From a virus: DNA of 24,162 nucleotides. The translations under genes were made by a program, and so were the position numbers. A model generated the notes under the pieces. It did not search any database, had not been told where the DNA came from, and saw only the letters and a list, made by a program, of their open reading frames with translations. Below are positions 14,771 to 22,418 of this stretch, in pieces. Each line of letters begins with the position of its first letter. The first letter of the stretch is position 1. Location: positions 1-24,162 of the IMG/VR virus record IMGVR_UViG_3300020021_000208; one strand, written 5' to 3'.

Positions 14771-15060
14771 CTGAGATCCTCTGTTACCTGCTCTCCGCGC
14801 TCGTGCTGTGTCTCGCGTTCTTCACGAGACCGACGCATGCCGCGTGCCCGCATGGTTGGTGGATGCCTGAGGGTGTTCGTCGCACCGGCGAGTTCGTGTG
14901 TCGTCCGGTGCCGGTCGGCGACGACGTGCGGACACCTCGCGGGATCCTCGTCGACCACAGCGTGCAACCTGACGGTCACGTCTACCTGCGCGTGTATTGT
15001 CAACCAAACGCGATCCCCACGATCGTCGACACCACCGTGTTCTGCACGAGGGAGAACTAG
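14767..15060 (+). CDS. Small secreted protein with signal peptide, 97 aa
   Basis: The ATGA overlap couples it to the HNH gene. The first about 25 residues form a signal peptide: hydrophobic core ILCYLLSALVLCLAFF, then TRPTHA/A as a type I cleavage site. The mature part has four Cys (CPHG, VCRP, YCQP, FCTR), which could form two disulfides outside the membrane. No positive residue lies before the core, so membrane orientation is less certain. No family is recognised. Export from the host cell could serve envelope modification, superinfection exclusion or lysis, but this is open. Confidence 0.72.
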   Translation: MTEILCYLLSALVLCLAFFTRPTHAACPHGWWMPEGVRRTGEFVCRPVPVGDDVRTPRGILVDHSVQPDGHVYLRVYCQPNAIPTIVDTTVFCTREN

Positions 15061-15336
15061 ATGCGTCATCTCACAGTCACGGACAGCGACATGATCGAGT
15101 CGATCGGCTTCGACGTCAGCACGTACAAGGGCACCTCGTCGTTCGGCTCTCTGGAGGTCGTGTTCAAAGCGTCGCCCGACACCGTCTACCGGTACGAGAA
15201 CGTCCCGGGCACGTCCTTCGTCGCGTTGGCTTCGGCCGCGTGCGTAGGCAGCATCGGCAAGCAGTTCGCCGATTCGTTCAAGAAGACCAAGTTTCCGTTC
15301 ACGAAGAGCCAACGGGCACCCACACTCAAGAAGTAG
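15061..15336 (+). CDS. KTSC-domain protein, 91 aa
   Basis: Starts directly after the previous stop. The segment SIGFDVSTYKGTSSFGSLEV leads into VVFKASPDTVYRYENVPG and ALASAACVGSIGKQFADSFK, the pattern of the KTSC domain (first seen at the C-terminus of some lysyl-tRNA synthetases). The conserved SIG(Y/F), VYRY, VP and S..G..F residues are present. Stand-alone KTSC proteins are common in phages and bacteria; their role is unknown, with nucleic-acid binding suggested. Confidence 0.8.
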   Translation: MRHLTVTDSDMIESIGFDVSTYKGTSSFGSLEVVFKASPDTVYRYENVPGTSFVALASAACVGSIGKQFADSFKKTKFPFTKSQRAPTLKK

Positions 15337-15351
15337 AAGAGGACCAAGACC

Positions 15352-15603
15352 ATGAGAATCTACGTCGCCCACAGGACCGACACCGACGAGGTCGAGCACC
15401 TCGCGGAGGGCTCGTTCACCAAGCTCAAATCCAAGATGAAGGCGTGCGGCTCCGGCGCGGAGTTCACCGTCGTCGAGCACAACTTCAAGCCCAACCTGAC
15501 CAACGTGTGCCAGGCGATCGTCGACGTCACCGAGCTGGACGCCGAGGAGTCGTGGGATTTCCGCGTCAACGATCAAGGACAATTGCGAGAGGTGAAGCCA
15601 TGA
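15352..15603 (+). CDS. Unknown protein, 83 aa
   Basis: The leader AGAGGACCAAGACC precedes the ATG, a variant of the leader seen before several other genes here. The sequence alternates strands and helices (MRIYVAHRTDTDEVEHLAEG) and resembles a small alpha/beta fold. No family is recognised. The stop overlaps the next ATG. Confidence 0.78.
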   Translation: MRIYVAHRTDTDEVEHLAEGSFTKLKSKMKACGSGAEFTVVEHNFKPNLTNVCQAIVDVTELDAEESWDFRVNDQGQLREVKP

Positions 15604-15989
15604 AGAAGAACAAGTTCCCGAAGAAGCTGCTAGTCGTCATCGAAGAAGACACCGATGACGCGTACCTGATACCTCACGAGAGGGCGGAGGACATCAGCGA
15701 GTCGTTCGCCGACAAGCCTGTCGCAGTGTACGAGCTGATCACGATCGGCAAGTTCACAGTCGATAAGCATCTCGACGCCGCGAAGTTCGATTCACCGAAG
15801 AAAGCCAAGAGCATCATCGACGTCACGAACATGCGCCACAACGACATGATCGACTTGGTGCAGAAGCTTCGTCTGAAGCTCTACACGAAGGGCATGAGCA
15901 CGAAGAAGCTGCGAGAGCACCTCAGCGATTACATCAAGGAGAACGGGATCACCATTCGACATCTTGTCGATCTCGGCGAGCGAGGGTAG
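15600..15989 (+). CDS. Unknown protein, 129 aa
   Basis: ATGA overlap with the preceding gene. The N-terminus KKNKFPKKLLVVIEED leads into a strand-rich part (AVYELITIGKFTVDK). The C-terminal half is basic and helical (DLVQKLRLKLYTKGMSTKKL, then SDYIKENGITIRHL), which could bind DNA or a partner. No family is recognised. It is the last gene before the promoter at 15993. Confidence 0.78.
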   Translation: MKKNKFPKKLLVVIEEDTDDAYLIPHERAEDISESFADKPVAVYELITIGKFTVDKHLDAAKFDSPKKAKSIIDVTNMRHNDMIDLVQKLRLKLYTKGMSTKKLREHLSDYIKENGITIRHLVDLGERG

Positions 15990-15992
15990 CTG

Positions 15993-16021
15993 TTGACGTT
16001 GTCACCATAAACTGTTAGTCT
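15993..16021 (+). promoter_or_regulatory. Promoter with palindromic -35 region (copy 2)
   Basis: TTGACG (15993-15998), 17 nt, then TAGTCT (16016-16021). The palindrome TGACGTTGTCA (15994-16004) is the exact reverse complement of the one at 6454-6464. Both copies share CCRTAAAC next to it and GCCGAGGACCAAGA in the leader. It drives the gp47-type nuclease gene at 16043. Confidence 0.65.
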
Positions 16022-16042
16022 CTGCGCCGAGGACCAAGACAG

Positions 16043-17152
16043 ATGCGGATAGCAATTTTTTCTGACGCTCATATCCATGACTGGCAGGAGTTCTCGATCG
16101 AACGGTCTAGGCTCCACCACGGAGTGAGCGTGCTGCGTCAGGTGCGCGAGTACAGCCTCAAGCACAAGGTCGAAGCGGTCCTCTTCGGAGGCGACCTCTT
16201 TCACAAACGCGGCGTGCTCTACACGCTTCCGTACAACCTCGTGGTCGCGGAGCTGGCGGAGTGGCGTAGGTTCCATCTGCCGCTCTACGCGAACGTCGGC
16301 AACCACGATGCGGCCGACCGTCTCGCGAAGGTCCACGCGCTCTCCGCGCTGGAGAGCGCCGGGCTGCTCAGGACCATCGATCACACCGGGTGGGCGAACT
16401 GGATCATCAGCTCTGACAAGGTCGGCGGCGACGGCGTCTCGGTCACCGCGGTCGCCTACTGCTCCGAAGCCGACGAGCTGCGCCGCCGCACGGACGCTGC
16501 TCTAGAAGACCGCCGTGAGCGTCGGCGAGACGCAGATTACCCGACCGTCGGCCTGTTCCACCACGGCTTCCGCGGAGCGCGTGTAGGAACGTCGCTGGAG
16601 TACGTGGTCAAGGAGGACGCGGACGCCGACGCCTACGCGTCCGAGTTCATGGCGATGTTCTCCGGGCACTACCACGCCCACCAGGAGATCGGGTCCCAAG
16701 GCAACGCATGGTACGTGGGTTCTCCAATGGAGTTCGTGCGCGGCGAGACCTCCCCGAAGGGCTTCCTGGTGCTCGACACGGAGAAGGCCGAGATCGAACA
16801 GGTCGACCTCGACCTGCCGCGGTTCGTGAAGCTCACCGGCGCCGAGATGGGCGACAAGGACTTCGACGTCGCGAAGCACGTGCGAGGCAACTACGTCGAC
16901 GTCGTGTTCGACGAGCTGTCGATGCCGTGGGAGAAGCTGGAGTCCACCCTCCACAAGATCGGAGCCCTGGGTCTCCGCGCGTGCCCGACGCGGTCGGACA
17001 AGCTGCCGAAGTCGTCTCGCCTGCAGGTCGATCCCGCCTCTGGAGATCGCGCGCTGTTGGAGGCTTACATGGACCACGTCAACGTCGACCCGAGCGAACG
17101 CGCGGACCTCCTCCGCGTCGGTCTCGAACTGATCGAGGAAGCAACCAAATGA
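16043..17152 (+). CDS. sbcD: SbcD/Mre11/gp47-type nuclease subunit
   Basis: 369 aa. Metallophosphoesterase motifs are all visible: D8-A-H10 (SDAHIH), GGD51-LFHKRG, the GNHD motif G-N87-H-D89, H173-H174 and G-H209-Y-H211. These bind two Mn ions and give nuclease activity on double-strand ends. The C-terminal third is the part that contacts the SbcC/gp46 ATPase. That partner is encoded at 20359, separated by small genes instead of being adjacent as in T4 and most bacteria. GAGGA in the leader, 11-15 nt upstream, serves as ribosome site. In T4 the complex degrades host DNA and resects ends for recombination. Confidence 0.93.
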   Translation: MRIAIFSDAHIHDWQEFSIERSRLHHGVSVLRQVREYSLKHKVEAVLFGGDLFHKRGVLYTLPYNLVVAELAEWRRFHLPLYANVGNHDAADRLAKVHALSALESAGLLRTIDHTGWANWIISSDKVGGDGVSVTAVAYCSEADELRRRTDAALEDRRERRRDADYPTVGLFHHGFRGARVGTSLEYVVKEDADADAYASEFMAMFSGHYHAHQEIGSQGNAWYVGSPMEFVRGETSPKGFLVLDTEKAEIEQVDLDLPRFVKLTGAEMGDKDFDVAKHVRGNYVDVVFDELSMPWEKLESTLHKIGALGLRACPTRSDKLPKSSRLQVDPASGDRALLEAYMDHVNVDPSERADLLRVGLELIEEATK

Positions 17153-17286
17153 TCGTCGTTTTGACTCTCCGCGAAATCATCGGGATGATCTTGATAGCGT
17201 TGGCCGGTGTCGGTCTCTGCATTTCGTGGTTGATAACTGAGCGAAGGGCTCGGCGGGCACGCCGAGAGAAGAACAAGTCCAAATGA
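17149..17286 (+). CDS. 45-aa single-pass membrane peptide
   Basis: An ATGA overlap with the gp47-type gene defines the start. One hydrophobic helix (IIGMILIALAGVGLCISWLI, about residues 10-29) is followed by a very basic tail (ERRARRARREKNKSK). The positive-inside rule predicts the tail in the cytoplasm. No family is recognised. Small basic membrane peptides in phages include holin-like and exclusion proteins, but the location in a replication operon does not favour lysis. Confidence 0.65.
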   Translation: MIVVLTLREIIGMILIALAGVGLCISWLITERRARRARREKNKSK

Positions 17287-17475
17287 GATCGCACGGCTCA
17301 GGAAGTGCGCGGTGGCTAACGCACGCGACACCGCGTGACGACGTCCAGAGCGCCGAGAATTTCGTCGGCGACTCGATCAAAAGAGCGGCGGCACGTTGAC
17401 GGCTACGATCTTCACTGCTCGCGTGGAGCAAGAGTGGGAACTGAACACCGTGTATGAAGCGAAGAGGACAAAGTA
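17287..17475. other. Intergenic gap with hairpins, 189 bp
   Basis: The stem CGCGGTG (17308-17314) / CACCGCG (17329-17335) encloses a 14-nt loop. These are the same seven-base arms as in the hairpin before the polymerase gene. A second small hairpin is TGCTC (17416-17420) / GAGCA (17426-17430). TTGACG (17396-17401) resembles a -35 but has no good -10 at 17-18 nt; TACGAT (17404-17409) resembles a -10 without a -35. GAGGA before the 17476 ATG is the ribosome site. No coding frame is credible. Confidence 0.45.
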
Positions 17476-18129
17476 ATGGGTTTCAAGAGCGTTCGATTGT
17501 TGAACGAAGCCATCCATAAAGAGATGGACGCGATGCGCAAGTTGCTGATGAAGGCCGCGGTTCCGGGACCTATCACCGACGACGGACAGAACACCATCGA
17601 GACCCTCAACGTCTTGCGTGGCTTGTTCGACGAGATGGCGGCGTTCGCCGACCGACCCACGATCGCCGAGGTCCACAACCAGTCGGCGAGCGACTACGTG
17701 GCGACGATGAAGCCGCTGGTCCGTCGCTACCATCAGCAGCTCATGACCGTCGACCTGCTCGCACCTGCGCTGTGCGAGGACCTAAAGGCGACCGGCTGCG
17801 TGCTGATCCTCATCGGCGAGGGCAACACGCTCGTCCGTACGGCGCACGACCCGAGCCACCCCGAGGTCGAGCTGGCGATGGAGATGATGCTCGCCGCGAT
17901 CGACACCGGCACCCGACAGACGCTCGAAGAAGGTGCGACACAGGTCGAGAGCGACCTCAACCTTCCGCCGTTGAACGAAGACGAGCAAGTCAACTCCGGC
18001 ATCCCAGAAGACCGCAACGCCCGGATGGCTTGCCTGAAGCAGGCCGAGGAGGTCGGGTGGGACACGCCTGAAGGTGAGGCGCTCCGCGAGCGCGCGAAGT
18101 CCTTCGCCGACGACGAGGAGCTGACGTGA
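17476..18129 (+). CDS. Unknown protein, 217 aa
   Basis: GAAGAGGA about 8 nt upstream supports the ATG. The protein is mostly helical, acidic in its C-terminal third (LPPLNEDEQVNSGIPEDRNA) and ends with DDEELT. A hydrophobic strand, GCVLILIGEGNTLVRTAHD, sits in the middle. No family is recognised. It opens a run of eight or nine small coupled genes. Confidence 0.8.
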   Translation: MGFKSVRLLNEAIHKEMDAMRKLLMKAAVPGPITDDGQNTIETLNVLRGLFDEMAAFADRPTIAEVHNQSASDYVATMKPLVRRYHQQLMTVDLLAPALCEDLKATGCVLILIGEGNTLVRTAHDPSHPEVELAMEMMLAAIDTGTRQTLEEGATQVESDLNLPPLNEDEQVNSGIPEDRNARMACLKQAEEVGWDTPEGEALRERAKSFADDEELT

Positions 18130-18332
18130 GCAGCGTCGGCGAGGAACTGCCGAAGGAGATCACGCGCGTCCGCGACGAGTTGATCCCGGCGTACCTTGAG
18201 TGCGGCGTCGGCGGGATGCCGGCGGTGATCCTGATGCGCGCCGACCTCGACGAGGCCAGCAAGGCGATGATCGAGGGCGACGTCGTCGCGATGGTCCTCG
18301 TCTACCAGAAGCTCAAGGACTGGAAGCTGTGA
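18126..18332 (+). CDS. Small unknown protein, 68 aa
   Basis: A GTG start in a GTGA overlap, and a stop that overlaps the next GTG. Helical sequence (EITRVRDELIPAYLECGVGG, then ADLDEASKAMIEGDVVAMVL). No family is recognised. Confidence 0.72.
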   Translation: MSSVGEELPKEITRVRDELIPAYLECGVGGMPAVILMRADLDEASKAMIEGDVVAMVLVYQKLKDWKL

Positions 18333-18580
18333 CGCTCGAAGAAGCGGTCGAATCGGTCGAGGACGCGAAGCTCAAGGCGCACGCCGCCGCGCGCAAGCTC
18401 CTACCTGGGATGGCCGGGCAGACCAGCACGATCGTCAACGCTGCACGTCTCCACGTGATCGAGATGTTGTTGGCCAACCTGATGGCAGAGAATTCCCAGC
18501 TGCCGGAGACGATCGAAGTCAGAACCGCATTGGAGCTGCGCGACTATTGGGAATGCGTGGCCGAGGAGATCGCCAAGTGA
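18329..18580 (+). CDS. Small unknown helical protein, 83 aa
   Basis: GTGA overlap at the start; the longer open frame upstream lies over the preceding gene and is not used. Ala-rich helices (VESVEDAKLKAHAAARKLL; ARLHVIEMLLANLMAEN). No family is recognised. Confidence 0.72.
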   Translation: MTLEEAVESVEDAKLKAHAAARKLLPGMAGQTSTIVNAARLHVIEMLLANLMAENSQLPETIEVRTALELRDYWECVAEEIAK

Positions 18581-18900
18581 AGAACAAGCTCTACGACACG
18601 GTCAAGACCGGTGACCTACGCACGGTCGTCGCTCACCTCAACAAAGGCGAGCAGATCATAACCACCGACGGGATGATCGTCATCAAGGCCAACGTCAAGC
18701 TGAAGGCTATCGAGGAGTTTCGCGGGCGAGACTGGGTGCTCAAGAGATACGACCTCACGAGCATGGTCGAGGTCGAAGAGGCTCGCGACGACCGACCACC
18801 GCCGACCGAGATGCCGATCCCTCGCGACAACTTCGACGGCGACATCCCCGAGGCGCGAGTCGTATCGTTGTGGGAGCGCGTCTTCGGATCGCGATGGTGA
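18577..18900 (+). CDS. Unknown protein, 107 aa
   Basis: GTGA overlap at the start. The first 70 residues look like a small strand-rich fold (GEQIITTDGMIVIKANVKLK), then a Pro-rich linker (RPPPTEMPIPRDN) and a C-terminal amphipathic helix VVSLWERVFGSRW. The order resembles proteins with a partner-binding C-terminal peptide; this is only suggestive. Confidence 0.7.
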   Translation: MKNKLYDTVKTGDLRTVVAHLNKGEQIITTDGMIVIKANVKLKAIEEFRGRDWVLKRYDLTSMVEVEEARDDRPPPTEMPIPRDNFDGDIPEARVVSLWERVFGSRW

Positions 18901-19184
18901 AGACGCCATACCAACAGGCAGCCATGATCACGGACTCCTACCTCGATCACAAATTAGGTCACTCATATGGAGAAGAAGAGATGCTCGACAACACCGTTCT
19001 GAAATCGATCCTCGACAAGTTCGCGCCCGGTGTGGACGTCGCCGGCGACGGCGTCTACGGGATCAAGTGGCTGAGCACGACCACCTTCTATCGCCACACC
19101 GAGGAGTACGTCATGGTGGAGCAACGCCTCGCCTACAAGTTTGCCCTGGAACAAGCATTCCCCGGCAAGAAAGGCGTGATGTGA
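18894..19184 (+). CDS. Small unknown protein, about 96 aa
   Basis: Three starts are possible: ATG 18894, GTG 18897 (GTGA overlap) and ATG 18981, which has GGAG at 18969-18972 and would give 68 aa. The region before 18981 is less GC-rich and encodes a less regular sequence. The C-terminal part (ILDKFAPGVDVAGDGVYGIK; EEYVMVEQRLAYKFALEQAF) is the likely folded domain. No family is recognised. Confidence 0.6.
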   Translation: MVKTPYQQAAMITDSYLDHKLGHSYGEEEMLDNTVLKSILDKFAPGVDVAGDGVYGIKWLSTTTFYRHTEEYVMVEQRLAYKFALEQAFPGKKGVM

Positions 19185-19447
19185 TCACCGCCAAAGACTA
19201 CGTCGCGATGCGCGAAGGACTCCGCGACGTCTTCATCGAACAACGCATCGACGAAGCGATTTCAAATCACGGCGTCTTCAAGATTGGAGCCGATGGTGCC
19301 GTGACGATCGCGACGCGGTTGTTCCCGAGCGCGAACAACGCGGACCTCGAACGCGTGCTCGCCCGGTACCGCGCTCACGGGTGGGATTGCGAGATCGTCG
19401 ACGACAGTCGCGACGGTAATTTCATCCGCTTGATGGTGCGGTCGTGA
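19181..19447 (+). CDS. Unknown protein, 88 aa
   Basis: GTGA overlap at start and end. Likely a helix-strand-helix-strand fold (YVAMREGLRDVFIEQRIDEA; LERVLARYRAHGWDCEIVDD). No family is recognised. Confidence 0.72.
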   Translation: MITAKDYVAMREGLRDVFIEQRIDEAISNHGVFKIGADGAVTIATRLFPSANNADLERVLARYRAHGWDCEIVDDSRDGNFIRLMVRS

Positions 19448-19728
19448 ACAACGACGTGTTCAAGACCTTCATCACGCCGTTCGTCGACGATATGATCGAG
19501 CAGGCTGGTGGGTTCGAGGTCGTGCGCGACAACTACAAGCGGTTGCCCGACGCGATCTCTCACTTCATCGCTGGCGGAGTGTTCGGTCTTGTTCGGCAGG
19601 CTTCAGTCCCGATGCTATGGCGAGATAAGTTCATTCCCAAAGGCGCCATTATTCTCAACCAAGAGGAGATCCGTCGCGTGCTCGACCTCATCCGCCTGAT
19701 GTTTGAGACTGAGAGCACGACGTCGTGA
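19444..19728 (+). CDS. Unknown protein, 94 aa
   Basis: GTGA overlap at both ends. Helical with a hydrophobic middle (AISHFIAGGVFGLVRQASVP), not long enough or hydrophobic enough to call a membrane helix with confidence. No family is recognised. Confidence 0.72.
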   Translation: MNNDVFKTFITPFVDDMIEQAGGFEVVRDNYKRLPDAISHFIAGGVFGLVRQASVPMLWRDKFIPKGAIILNQEEIRRVLDLIRLMFETESTTS

Positions 19729-20066
19729 GCGACACCAACCGGTCTGAACGCGCGCGCATGCACGCCGGTTTGTCCGTCGGGCAGGCGGCGAAGTTCCTCA
19801 AGATGGACCGCGACGACCTGATCAGGTCCGAGAAAGCGGAGACGCTCGACGACGACCTCGTGCCGAAGCTTTGCGACGTCTACTACGTGTGGTCGGAGTG
19901 GATCAAGGGCGAGGTCCCGCAACATGACTACGAGTCGATCGACAAGATGGTCGTCTGCTCACGCAACGTCGACGTCGGCGAGCCGCTCACGTCGCACGAC
20001 CGCGACATCCTCGCGGAGTTCGCCGCGTCGATGCCTCACAACACCAAGACGTCGGAGAAGAAGTGA
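19725..20066 (+). CDS. Helix-turn-helix (XRE-like) protein, 113 aa
   Basis: GTGA overlap at the start. Residues about 10-40 (ARMHAGLSVGQAAKFLKMDR, then DLIRSEKA) match the pattern of an XRE/Cro-type HTH: LS..QAA..L...R..L...E. The segment LCDVYYVWSEWIKG follows where helix 5 normally sits. It could regulate phage promoters such as those with palindromic -35 regions, but its position inside a small-gene cassette does not prove regulation. Confidence 0.72.
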   Translation: MSDTNRSERARMHAGLSVGQAAKFLKMDRDDLIRSEKAETLDDDLVPKLCDVYYVWSEWIKGEVPQHDYESIDKMVVCSRNVDVGEPLTSHDRDILAEFAASMPHNTKTSEKK

Positions 20067-20362
20067 CGCAACGCGGAACCACCAACCGGAACGAACGTGG
20101 CAGCACGTGCAATCGTCGAGCATGCTGGAAGTGGCTAGTGAACAGGTTCCAGGCCGACGTCTACATCGGTCCAGCCGTCCCAACATGCAGGTGCTACCGC
20201 TGCGGTGCGTTGCTGACTGACGCGACCGTCACGGTCGATCGCATCATCCCCGGGTGCGAAGGCGGCACCTACCGCAGGAACAACATCCGCCCGTCCTGCA
20301 TGGATTGCGCTTCAGCTACAGGTGCCTTCATGGGTCATGAGCGTCGCGCGAGGTCTAAATGA
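20063..20362 (+). CDS. HNH-type nuclease-like protein, 99 aa
   Basis: GTGA overlap at the start. Motifs CRCYRC (about residues 42-47), TVDRIIPGCEGGTYRRNNI and RPSCMDCASATG make a zinc-supported HNH fold with two Cys pairs. The first catalytic His of the usual VDHI(I/V)P is Arg here, so catalysis may be altered. The stop overlaps the gp46-type gene ATG. Confidence 0.75.
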   Translation: MTQRGTTNRNERGSTCNRRACWKWLVNRFQADVYIGPAVPTCRCYRCGALLTDATVTVDRIIPGCEGGTYRRNNIRPSCMDCASATGAFMGHERRARSK

Positions 20363-22194
20363 GGATCACGTCGATGAACGTCAAGAACTTCCTCTCGTTC
20401 AGCGAGGCGGTGTTCGACTTCGAGAACCAAGGGCTCGTGCTCGTCGAGGGCGACAACCGCGACGACGAGTCCGCCAAAAGCAACGGCTCTGGCAAGAGCG
20501 CGATGATCGACGCGCTCGTGTGGTGCCTGTTCGGTACCACGCTGCGCGGCTACGAGAACGACGAGGTCGTCAACCGCAAGGTCGGCGAGGACTGCCTGGT
20601 GTCCGTGGTGATCGAGGTCAACGAGACGTTCGTCATCCAGCGCGCACGCAAGCACTCGAAGCTGAAGAACTCGCTCCGCGTGACCGATGCCGACGGAGAC
20701 ATCAGCGGGCCGAGCAACGCCGAGACGCAAGAGGTCGTGGAGAAGCTCATCGGCTGCACGCTGCACACGTTCCTGTCGAGCGTCGTGTTCGGCCAAGACA
20801 GCGCCTACCGCTTCAGCTCGCTCACCGACAAGGCTCAGAAGGAGATCCTCGACGAGGTGCTCGGCGTTGAGCGATTCTCCGCCGCGTGCGACGCAGCTCG
20901 TGCGCAGGCCGCCGTCGTGGGCGCTCGGCTCGCGGTCGTCAACCGCGACCTGGAGAAGGCCAACGAGGCGCACGACGTCGCGGAGTCCGAAGAAGCCGAC
21001 CTCCAAGAGAAGAACGAGCGTTACGCAGCGGAACACGTCGAGAAATTCGCGGAGGAGAAACGTAAGCTCAAGGTCGCGAAGGACTGGATCAAGAAGAACG
21101 CCAAGAGCGAAGACCTCGACAAGCTCAAGACGGCGTTCGACAAGATCGTCAAGAACGTGACGACGCTGGAATCAGCGGTCGACATCTGCAGGTTGGCGTC
21201 CCGAGAGGCGGTCGCCATGCACACGAGCGCCAAGATGAAGGTCGACGAGCTGCGCGCCCACGTGAAGCGTCACGACGCACTCACCGGAGACTGTCCGACC
21301 TGCGGACAGAACATCGACGACATGCAACGCGACCGCGTGGTGGGCGACTTCAAGAAGAAGCTCAAGCCCGCCGAAGCAGCGCTCGCCAAGGTCAACGTCG
21401 CGGTCGCCGAGATCGAGCAGCAGCTCGCCGACGCCGAACGCAAGGTCAAGGACGAACGCAAGGCGGCCACCATCGCTCAGGTCGCGATCAACGAGCACAA
21501 CATCGAGGCCGCCAACTTGGTCTCCTGGAAGCGCAGGGTCGCCGACCACGAGCAGCGGATCGCGGAGCTGGCGGATGAGACCAACCCGTATTCCGCTCTC
21601 GTCAAGAAGGCCGCAGCTCGCCGCGCCAAGCACGAGGCCGAGGTCAACATCCTGGCCAAGGAGGTCGAGGCTCAAGAAGCCGTCCTGAAGCTCGCGGATT
21701 TCTGGGTGAAGGCGTTCGGGGCTCGTGGCCTGCGCTCGCTCCTGCTCGACAGCTCGCTGCCATTGCTCAACGAAGAGGCCGGCAGGATCTCGCGTGCGGT
21801 CACCGGTGGAGCCATCTCCATCGAGTTCAGTGCGGAGTCCGAGCTGAAGTCCGGCAAGACGATCGATCGCTTCGAGGTCCGCGTCGACAACAAGCACGGC
21901 GCCGCGAGCTACCTCGGCAACAGCGCCGGCGAGAAGGCCAAGGTCGACCTGTGCGTCGGTCTCGCGCTCCAGCGTCTCGTAGCGTCGCGCAGCTCGGCGT
22001 CGTTCAACGTCTGTTTCTTCGACGAGGTCTTCGATCACCTCGACGCCGCCGCGCACGAGCGCGTGGTCGAGGTGCTGTCCGAGGTCGACAAGGAATCGGT
22101 GTTCGTCGTCTCGCACAACGAAGACCTCCGCGCGTGGTTCCCGAACACGCTGACGATCGTTAAGCGGAAAGGTTTCTCGACGGTGGAACCATGA
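20359..22194 (+). CDS. sbcC: SbcC/Rad50/gp46-type ATPase subunit
   Basis: 611 aa. ATGA overlap at the start. Walker A NGSGKS (42-47) is followed by a Q-loop region (SSVVFGQDSAYRFSS). Two long coiled-coil arms flank a zinc hook, C312-P-T-C315-GQ. The C-terminal half has the ABC signature NSAGEKAK (about 521-528), Walker B with catalytic Glu CFFDEVFDHLD (about 551-561) and a His switch, VSHNED. This is the SMC-like ATPase that partners the gp47-type nuclease encoded at 16043. The length is close to T4 gp46 (560 aa), with much shorter arms than bacterial SbcC. Confidence 0.95.
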   Translation: MRITSMNVKNFLSFSEAVFDFENQGLVLVEGDNRDDESAKSNGSGKSAMIDALVWCLFGTTLRGYENDEVVNRKVGEDCLVSVVIEVNETFVIQRARKHSKLKNSLRVTDADGDISGPSNAETQEVVEKLIGCTLHTFLSSVVFGQDSAYRFSSLTDKAQKEILDEVLGVERFSAACDAARAQAAVVGARLAVVNRDLEKANEAHDVAESEEADLQEKNERYAAEHVEKFAEEKRKLKVAKDWIKKNAKSEDLDKLKTAFDKIVKNVTTLESAVDICRLASREAVAMHTSAKMKVDELRAHVKRHDALTGDCPTCGQNIDDMQRDRVVGDFKKKLKPAEAALAKVNVAVAEIEQQLADAERKVKDERKAATIAQVAINEHNIEAANLVSWKRRVADHEQRIAELADETNPYSALVKKAAARRAKHEAEVNILAKEVEAQEAVLKLADFWVKAFGARGLRSLLLDSSLPLLNEEAGRISRAVTGGAISIEFSAESELKSGKTIDRFEVRVDNKHGAASYLGNSAGEKAKVDLCVGLALQRLVASRSSASFNVCFFDEVFDHLDAAAHERVVEVLSEVDKESVFVVSHNEDLRAWFPNTLTIVKRKGFSTVEP

Positions 22195-22418
22195 AGGACC
22201 ATAAAAAGATCATCGTGACTGTCGCTGGCTGCGTTGGCACCGGCAAGTCAACCATCATCAAAGTGATCACAGACGCTCTAGCCGCTGCAGGGCTCGTCTT
22301 CAAATCGATGGATTTTAAGAGCGACGACGGATTCCACGAGAAGAGGTTGGACGCCATGACTCGTCACGGGATCCACATCACCGTGAAGGCTAAGCAACGT
22401 CGGAGAGTCCTCAAGTGA
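22191..22418 (+). CDS. Miniature P-loop protein, 75 aa
   Basis: ATGA overlap with the gp46-type gene. A clear Walker A, GCVGTGKST (residues 13-21), is preceded by a hydrophobic strand and followed by a helix and KSMDFKSDDGFHEKR. The chain then ends in a basic tail (AKQRRRVLK) before any Walker B, lid or core could be completed. It is far shorter than a kinase or ATPase domain (usually over 150 aa). It is either a degraded kinase-like gene or a small NTP-binding protein. The frame has no visible break. Confidence 0.72.
   Translation: MKDHKKIIVTVAGCVGTGKSTIIKVITDALAAAGLVFKSMDFKSDDGFHEKRLDAMTRHGIHITVKAKQRRRVLK

Noticed and set aside
14650-15582. Antisense open frame of 310 codons
   Set aside because: It spans four short sense genes with signal peptide, KTSC domain and coupled starts; no other gene in the window is on the minus strand.
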